In this document: in pieces, positions 14,851 through 19,263 of the stretch
Numbering within the stretch: position 1 is the first letter of the stretch
Layout: the number at the start of each line of letters is the position of its first letter
NCBI GenBank assembly: GCA_023434095.1
Contig: JAEYTJ010000134.1
Coordinates: forward strand, 1 to 19,263
Reading direction: 5' to 3'
DNA length: 19,263 nucleotides
From: Pseudomonadota bacterium
GTDB taxonomy: Bacteria; Pseudomonadota; Alphaproteobacteria; Rhizobiales; Xanthobacteraceae
Translations under genes and position numbers: made by a program
The notes under the pieces: generated by a model
Databases searched by the model: none
What the model saw: the letters and a program-made list of their open reading frames with translations, nothing else
Told to the model about the DNA's origin: nothing

Positions 14851-16668
14851 TTGACGTCTCGACGTTTGTCGCTGCGGCCGGGAGCGGCCATTCTCGCCAC
14901 GCTCACGGCCCTGGGCATCGCCCTGCCCGCGCATGCCGACGCCCCTCCGGCAGACTTCATCGCGCGCTCTTCGCCGGCCGGCAATTACCTCGCCGCCCGC
15001 CTCGCCATCAATGAGCGGGACACGGCGGCGGCGGCGGCTTATTACCGCGAGCTGGCCCGGCTGTTTCCGCGCCAGCGCGACCTTCAGGAGCGTGCCTTCC
15101 TCACCCTGCTGGCGGAAGGCTCGATCGACGAGGCGTCCGAGCTTGCCCAGCGGCTGGTACGGATGGACCCGGAACACACGCTGGCCCGGCTGGTGCTGGG
15201 CGTGAGGGCGATCAAGGCCAAGCAATACGTCACCGCCCGCAGCAATCTGCGCCGCTCCGGCCAGGGGGCGATCGCCGAGCTGAACGCCACCCTGCTCAGC
15301 GCCTGGAGCCAGTTCGGCTCGGGCGACGCGCGCGCCGGCGTGAAGGCGATCGACGCGCTGCAGGGCCCGGAATGGTATGACGGCTTCAAGGATTTCCACG
15401 CCGGGCTGATGCTCGATGCCGCGGGGGTGAAGAAGGAAGCCGGTCAGCGGCTGGACGCCGCGCTGAAGCGCGACCCGCGCACCCTGCGCGTCGTCGACGC
15501 CTATGCGCGCTGGGCCTCGCGCAATGCCGGCAAGGCCGAGGCGATCGCCACCTATGAGGCGTTCAACAAGCTGGTGCCGGGCGACCCGCTGGTGGCCCGC
15601 GCGCTGGAGCAGCTCAACGCCGGCAAGACGCTTCCCCCGCTGGTGACGACCCCCGTCGCCGGTGCGGCCGAGGTGCTGTACGGCCTCGGCGCCGCGCTCG
15701 GCCGGCAGGGCGGCGAGGACCTCGCTCTCGTCTATCTCCAGCTCGGCCGCTGGCTCGACCCGTCGCAGCCGCTGATGGCGATCACCCTTGCCGACCTGTT
15801 CGAGACGATGAAGCGGCACGAGGACGCCATCGCCCTGTTCGCGGCCGTGCCGGACTCCTCGCCCTTCAAGATGAACGCCGAGGTGCAGCGCGCGCTCAAC
15901 CTCGACGCCGCCGGCAACCACGACGAGGCGCTCGCCGTTCTCAACAAGGTGGTGGCGGCGGACGTCAAGGACCAGCGCTCGATCATGGCGCTGGGCGACG
16001 TGCTGCGCGCCAACGAGAAGTTCGCCGAAGCCGCGAAGGTCTACACCACCGCCATCGACCAGCTCGGCACGCCGCAGTCCAAGGACTGGGTGCTCTATTA
16101 CTTCCGCGGCACCTGTTACGAGCGGACCAAGCAGTGGGACAAGTCCGAGGCGGACCTGAAGAAGGCGCTGGAGCTGAGCCCCGACCAGCCGCATGTGCTG
16201 AACTATCTCGGCTATAGCTGGATCGATCAGGGGATCAATCTGGAGGCCGGCACCGATATGATCCGCAAGGCGGTGCAGCTGCGCCCCGATGACGGCTTCT
16301 TCATCGACAGCCTCGGCTGGGCCTATTACCGCACCGGCCATTACGACGACGCCGTCCGCGAACTGGAGCGCGCGGTGGAGCTGAAGCCAAACGAGGCGGT
16401 GATCAACGACCATCTCGGCGACGCCTATTGGAAGGTCGACCGGAAGCTCGAAGCCCGCTTCAAGTGGAACCATGCCCGCGACCTGAAGCCGGAGCCCGAC
16501 GAGCTCGTCGATATCGAGCGCAAGATCGCGGTGGGCCTCGACGAGGCCGAGCGCATCAAGACCGGCAAGGCGACGATCCAGAAGACCGAGGTGGCGCCCG
16601 CGCCCGAGCCGCAGAAGGCGGCGGTGGACAAGACGCAGGACACGGACAAGCCCGGCAATGGCGGCTGA
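14851..16668 (+). CDS. Exported tetratricopeptide-repeat protein
   Basis: From TTG 14851 the product has 605 residues. A signal peptide of basic SRRLSLRPG, the hydrophobic AAILATLTALGIALP core and a likely cleavage after PAHA places it in the periplasm or outer envelope. TPR-like helical repeats run through most of the chain. The clearest are at about residues 413-550 (WVLYYFRGTCYERTKQWDKS; ALELSPDQPHVLNYLGY; AVQLRPDDGFFIDSLGWAYY; AVELKPNEAVINDHLGDAYW). The C-terminus is a charged, low-complexity tail. Such proteins are common in Alphaproteobacteria, usually as scaffolds, but the partner is not identifiable. ATG 14782 with AAAAAGGA upstream would add 23 residues ahead of the signal peptide, which is why I prefer the TTG. 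A bidirectional terminator follows. Confidence 0.88.
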   Translation: MTSRRLSLRPGAAILATLTALGIALPAHADAPPADFIARSSPAGNYLAARLAINERDTAAAAAYYRELARLFPRQRDLQERAFLTLLAEGSIDEASELAQRLVRMDPEHTLARLVLGVRAIKAKQYVTARSNLRRSGQGAIAELNATLLSAWSQFGSGDARAGVKAIDALQGPEWYDGFKDFHAGLMLDAAGVKKEAGQRLDAALKRDPRTLRVVDAYARWASRNAGKAEAIATYEAFNKLVPGDPLVARALEQLNAGKTLPPLVTTPVAGAAEVLYGLGAALGRQGGEDLALVYLQLGRWLDPSQPLMAITLADLFETMKRHEDAIALFAAVPDSSPFKMNAEVQRALNLDAAGNHDEALAVLNKVVAADVKDQRSIMALGDVLRANEKFAEAAKVYTTAIDQLGTPQSKDWVLYYFRGTCYERTKQWDKSEADLKKALELSPDQPHVLNYLGYSWIDQGINLEAGTDMIRKAVQLRPDDGFFIDSLGWAYYRTGHYDDAVRELERAVELKPNEAVINDHLGDAYWKVDRKLEARFKWNHARDLKPEPDELVDIERKIAVGLDEAERIKTGKATIQKTEVAPAPEPQKAAVDKTQDTDKPGNGG

Positions 16669-16694
16669 AGCCCCGCTTCCGGCCAAGTGACGTA

Positions 16695-16726
16695 AAAAGG
16701 GGCGGGTCGCAGGACCCGCCCCTTTT
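16695..16726. terminator. Bidirectional intrinsic terminator between convergent genes
   Basis: AAAAGGGGCGGGTC (16695-16708) and GACCCGCCCCTTTT (16713-16726) form a perfect 14-bp stem with a GCAG loop. The A-run on one side and T-run on the other make it functional in both directions. It separates the plus-strand TPR gene, ending at 16668, from the minus-strand DoxX gene, ending at 16748. Confidence 0.9.
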
Positions 16727-16747
16727 CGTTGGCGCCGACGGCCTCGC

Positions 16748-17173
16748 TCAGGCAGCGACGGGGCGGCCGAGGAAGAACAGCGGGCGCGAGCGCAGCGCGA
16801 AGGCACCGTCGCCGATCAGCCAGAGCGCGAAGGAGGCGACGATCAGGAAGCCGGGATATTCCCAGCCGCCGCCAGCGGCGGAGAACAGCCAGCCATTGGG
16901 AATGTGGACGCTCATCGCGCCGGCCATGACCGGGATGAGCAGCAGGGCGACATGGCGGGCATAGACGCCGGCGATGATGAGCAGCCCACCGACCAGCTCG
17001 GCGAGGAAGATCGGCCAGGCGAGACCTTCCGGCAGGCCGAGGCTGCCGAGGAAGCCGGCAAAGCCGGGAATGGTGAAGACGGCGTATTTCAGCAGAGCGT
17101 GGGACACCCACATCAGGCCGAGGGCGACGCGGAGCACGAAGGCGCCATAGGGCGCGGAACGGGAATCGATCAT
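16748..17173 (-). CDS. DoxX-family membrane protein
   Basis: A 141-residue integral membrane protein with about four hydrophobic helices. The DoxX pattern is visible in LRVALGLMWVSHALLKYAVF near the N-terminus, AELVGGLLIIAGVYARHVALLLIPVMAG in the middle and GWEYPGFLIVASFALWLIGDGAFAL at the end. DoxX proteins occur in redox and stress-linked membrane complexes, but substrates are mostly unknown. ATG 17173 (MIDSRSAPYG) is preferred over the longer open frame to 17302, whose extra residues cover the upstream palindromes. About 95-125 bases upstream lie three alternating CAATA/TATTG half-sites, suggesting specific transcriptional control. It terminates at the bidirectional hairpin shared with the TPR gene. 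Confidence 0.88.
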   Translation of the reverse strand: MIDSRSAPYGAFVLRVALGLMWVSHALLKYAVFTIPGFAGFLGSLGLPEGLAWPIFLAELVGGLLIIAGVYARHVALLLIPVMAGAMSVHIPNGWLFSAAGGGWEYPGFLIVASFALWLIGDGAFALRSRPLFFLGRPVAA

Positions 17174-17266
17174 GGCGGGTCTCGCGGAAGCGTTGGAGAG
17201 AGCGGAGCAGGCGGCGCCTGTCGTGTCTCGGAGGTAACGCACCGCTTGGCGCAAGACGATAGCCGC

Positions 17267-17298
17267 CAATACCGGAGCGGTATTGCAGCCTTGCAATA
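17267..17298. promoter_or_regulatory. Overlapping palindromes upstream of the doxX-like gene (candidate operator)
   Basis: CAATACCG-GAG-CGGTATTG (17267-17285) and TATTGCA-GCCT-TGCAATA (17281-17298) are both perfect inverted repeats and share TATTG. Together they give three alternating half-sites, CAATA at 17267, TATTG at 17281 and CAATA at 17294. The pattern suits a dimeric repressor or activator of the minus-strand doxX-like gene. No regulator gene is adjacent. Confidence 0.55.
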
Positions 17299-17341
17299 TC
17301 ATGACGATTGACAGTCCCGCGCCGCCGTAGGCCCGGCAACC

Positions 17342-17866
17342 TCACTTCTCGGAGGCGACCTCGGCGGTCATCTGGGCAGCGGCCGTCTCGCCGGCGGGGG
17401 CGGCCGCGGTGGGCTTCTTCGGCGTCACGGTGCGCTCGGCGAGGCGCGTGCGGCCGCTGCCGCCGCGCTTGAAGTCGCACCACAGCCGGTTTGCCCCGGC
17501 GAGATTGCCGCGGAAACTGACCTTGTCGGTCTTCTCCAGCTCGAAGCAGGGCTGGAACGCCACGCCCTTGAGCTTGGCGCACACCGACTCCCCGCGCACC
17601 AGAATGGTTCCGGCCGGCAGCGTGACGTAGCGCGCATTGCCCTTGCCGCGGATCTGAATGGTGCCGGCGACCGAGCCGTCGGGAAGAATGCGGCCCGCGC
17701 CCACCGTGCCCTCATAGCAGGTGTAGGAGAAGGTCTGCCCGACCACGAAGCGCTGGGCCTCCTGCGCCGTCAGCGTCTCGGCCGAGGCGGACATCGGCAC
17801 TGCGGCGGTGGCGGCGAGAAGAACGGCAGCCGGCAGGGCAGAACACAGGCGCATGAGGGTTTCCAT
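17342..17866 (-). CDS. Exported protein of unknown function with four conserved-looking cysteines
   Basis: A 174-residue product with a clear Sec signal peptide: hydrophobic AAVLLAATAAVPM and a likely cleavage after SASA (residue 29). The mature part holds C50, C96, C107 and C130, which could make two disulfides in the periplasm, and a beta-rich core (VAGTIQIRGKGNARYVTLPAGTILV type strands). After about residue 135 it becomes basic, then a Pro/Ala-rich disordered tail. I do not recognise a named family; it resembles small conserved exported proteins of Rhizobiales. ATG 17866 gives a sensible signal peptide; ATG 17854 is an in-frame alternative. It is separated from the doxX-like gene by 168 bases with palindromes, so it is probably transcribed separately. 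Confidence 0.8.
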   Translation of the reverse strand: METLMRLCSALPAAVLLAATAAVPMSASAETLTAQEAQRFVVGQTFSYTCYEGTVGAGRILPDGSVAGTIQIRGKGNARYVTLPAGTILVRGESVCAKLKGVAFQPCFELEKTDKVSFRGNLAGANRLWCDFKRGGSGRTRLAERTVTPKKPTAAAPAGETAAAQMTAEVASEK

Positions 17867-17908
17867 CGCTCGGTGAGTTTTTCACGATGCGCTGCGAAGG
17901 GTCCACCT

Positions 17909-17914
17909 TGTCAA
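17909..17914 (-). promoter_or_regulatory. Consensus -35 element upstream of the exported-protein gene
   Basis: On the minus strand TTGACA is read at 17914-17909, 42 bases before ATG 17866. The region 17-19 bases further (CGCATC/CATCGT) is a poor -10. A GAATC site lies nearby at 17926-17930. The rest of the 180-base gap up to the MFS gene shows nothing else clear. Confidence 0.35.
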
Positions 17915-18024
17915 GGCCGGACGGCGAATCAGCACCGCTCGCCGGGGCACGCGAGGCACGGAGTGTGGCCCCCTCGCAACGGCTTCGGTACCACGGTCCC
18001 TAAAGTGAACGATCGCGGTTAACA

Positions 18025-18040
18025 GCAGGCAAACGCCCGC
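18025..18040 (-). terminator. Weak hairpin after the MFS gene
   Basis: Read on the minus strand, GCGGGC and GCCTGC pair with one G-T wobble around GTTT, just after the MFS stop codon. There is no T-run, so this is only a possible terminator. Confidence 0.25.
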
Positions 18041-18046
18041 CCCGCC

Positions 18047-19263
18047 TCAGGCCGCCGCCGGGACCGCCGCGCGCTCGACCGGCTTCTCGACGATCGGCAG
18101 ATTGATGGCGGCGGAGGCGAAGCTCAGCGCGACCGACAGCCACCAGACGAAATCGTAGGAGCCGAGGCTCTCATACAGCACCCCGCCCAGCCAGACGCCG
18201 AGGAAGCCGCCCACCTGGTGGCTGAAGAAGGCGAAGCCGTAGAGCATGGCGAGATAGCGCGTGCCGAACATCAGCATCACCAGCCCCGAGGTCGGCGGCA
18301 CGGTGGAGAGCCACAGCAGCCCCAGCACAATGCCGAAGCCGATCGCCGTCACCGGGTTCGCCGGCAGCAGCACGAAGGCGATGATGGCGAGGCCGCGGGC
18401 GAAATAGATCGCCGCCAGCAGATAGCGCCGGGGCATGCGGCTCGACAGCCAGCCGGAGCCGAGCGAGCCGACCATGTTGGCGAGCCCGATCACCGCCAGC
18501 GTCCAGCCGCCCACCGTGATCGAGAGGCCGCGATCGATGAGATAGGCCGGCAAATGCGTGGTCACGAAAGCGAGCTGGAAGCCGCAGGTGAAGAAGCCGA
18601 GCACAAGCAGCACATAGCTCGGGTGACGGAAGGCCTCGCCCAGCGCCGCGCCGATGGATTGCTGGCGCTCCCCCGCCTTCGGCGCGGCCGGCGCATTGGA
18701 CAGGGCGAGCGCCAGCGGCATGATCAGCAGCATGGCGAGGCCGAACACCAGCAGCGTCTGGTGCCAGCCAATGGTGGTGTTGAGCCCCGCCGCCAGCGGG
18801 GGAAACAGGAACTGCCCGAAGGAGCCGGCCGCCGTGCCGGCACCGAAGGAGAGCGGGCGCCAGCGTTCCGGCAGCATCTTGCCGAAGGCGGCGAGCACGA
18901 TGTTGAACGAGCAGCCGGAGAGGCCGAAGCCGACCAGCACGCCGGCGGAGAGATGCAGCAGGCCCGGCGTCGCCGAATAGGCCATCAGCACCAGCCCGGC
19001 GGCATAGAGCGCGGCGCCGATCCACAGCACCCGCGTCACGCCGAAACGGTCGGCGACCGCGCCGGCGAACGGCGTGCCGACGCCCCAGAGCAGGTTCTGG
19101 ATGGCGATGGCGAGGCCGAACGTGTCGCGCCCCCAGCCATATTCGCCGGTCATCGGCAGGAGGAAGATGCCGGAGGAGGCGCGCGGACCGAAGCTCAGCA
19201 TGGCGATGAGGCAGCCGCACAGCACGATCAGCAGCGGCGCGCGGGCGGCGAGGCGGGGACGGG
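18047..19263 (-). CDS. Major facilitator superfamily transporter (5' end beyond window)
   Basis: At least 405 residues of a 12-helix secondary transporter. The frame stays open to the window edge. The residues encoded by 19226-19263 (RPRLAARAPLLIV) continue the first membrane helix, so the start codon almost certainly lies just outside and GTG 19225 is not the true start. The MFS loop motif between helices 2 and 3 is recognisable as GAVADRFGVTRVLW, and helix 1 ends with SFGPRASSGIFLLPM. The order of helices and the central Ala/Pro-rich loop (SNAPAAPKAGERQQS) fit a two-bundle MFS of the monocarboxylate/oxalate-formate type, but the substrate cannot be read. No partner gene is visible on this side. 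Confidence 0.92.
   Translation of the reverse strand, partial: RPRLAARAPLLIVLCGCLIAMLSFGPRASSGIFLLPMTGEYGWGRDTFGLAIAIQNLLWGVGTPFAGAVADRFGVTRVLWIGAALYAAGLVLMAYSATPGLLHLSAGVLVGFGLSGCSFNIVLAAFGKMLPERWRPLSFGAGTAAGSFGQFLFPPLAAGLNTTIGWHQTLLVFGLAMLLIMPLALALSNAPAAPKAGERQQSIGAALGEAFRHPSYVLLVLGFFTCGFQLAFVTTHLPAYLIDRGLSITVGGWTLAVIGLANMVGSLGSGWLSSRMPRRYLLAAIYFARGLAIIAFVLLPANPVTAIGFGIVLGLLWLSTVPPTSGLVMLMFGTRYLAMLYGFAFFSHQVGGFLGVWLGGVLYESLGSYDFVWWLSVALSFASAAINLPIVEKPVERAAVPAAA

Noticed and set aside
14677..16806. 709-codon minus-strand frame opposite the TPR gene
   Set aside because: The plus-strand product has a signal peptide and TPR repeats; the minus frame reads as the antisense of those repeats and runs through the terminator.
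17323..17341. Terminator for the exported-protein gene on the minus strand
   Set aside because: Only a 4-bp GCCG/CGGC stem with no T-run; too weak to call.

Overview
The window is a gene-dense, very GC-rich piece of chromosome, almost entirely housekeeping genes. Codon use, the run trpS–usp–nfu–tsaB–rimI–fur/mur–plsC–miaB–phoH–ybeY–corC–lnt–praR–metK–trmB, and the Rhizobiales-type Fur/Mur and PraR proteins point to an alphaproteobacterium of the order Hyphomicrobiales (Rhizobiales). A Xanthobacteraceae-like genus (Azorhizobium, Xanthobacter, Ancylobacter or Starkeya) is a plausible guess, but the genus cannot be fixed by eye. I see no mobile element, CRISPR array, rRNA, tRNA or phage signature. 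No stretch over 300 bases lacks a gene; the longest gap (about 218 bases, before miaB) is described below.

Layout. Bases 1-73 hold the very end of a gene that is probably murJ. A plus-strand block then runs from trpS to lnt (186-11189) with short gaps or 1-4 base overlaps: tryptophanyl-tRNA synthetase, a universal stress protein, an Nfu-type Fe-S carrier, TsaB (t6A tRNA modification), RimI-like acetyltransferase, a Fur/Mur metalloregulator, PlsC acyltransferase, MiaB (ms2i6A tRNA modification), PhoH, YbeY (rRNA maturation), a CorC-type CBS protein and Lnt (lipoprotein N-acylation). The theme is translation and tRNA/rRNA maturation joined to envelope lipid and lipoprotein synthesis. After an intrinsic terminator come praR, metK and trmB, which look like separate transcription units because hairpin terminators separate them. 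A two-gene membrane module follows (DUF883/YqjD-like plus holin-like/YqjE-like), then an exported TPR protein. A perfect bidirectional terminator at 16695-16726 divides this plus-strand half from a minus-strand half: a DoxX-family membrane protein, an exported four-cysteine protein of unknown function, and an MFS transporter whose 5' end runs off the window.

How the genes work together. NfuA can feed Fe-S clusters to apo-enzymes such as MiaB. PhoH and YbeY are a known partnership in RNA processing. MetK makes the S-adenosylmethionine used by MiaB and TrmB. The Fur/Mur protein would tie iron or manganese supply to transcription.

Nothing here is an obvious new multi-gene system. The points most worth a second look are small and regulatory: a 36-45 codon ORF that overlaps the miaB start in an ATGA junction, together with a strong hairpin in the same leader; three alternating CAATA/TATTG half-sites upstream of the doxX-like gene; a strong hairpin in the metK leader; a 31-bp-spaced direct repeat upstream of praR; and terminator hairpins lying only about 20 bases before the praR and trmB starts. 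Several genes appear to use GTG or TTG starts (plsC, phoH, ybeY, metK, the TPR gene), and I placed these from ribosome-binding sites, overlaps and signal peptides.
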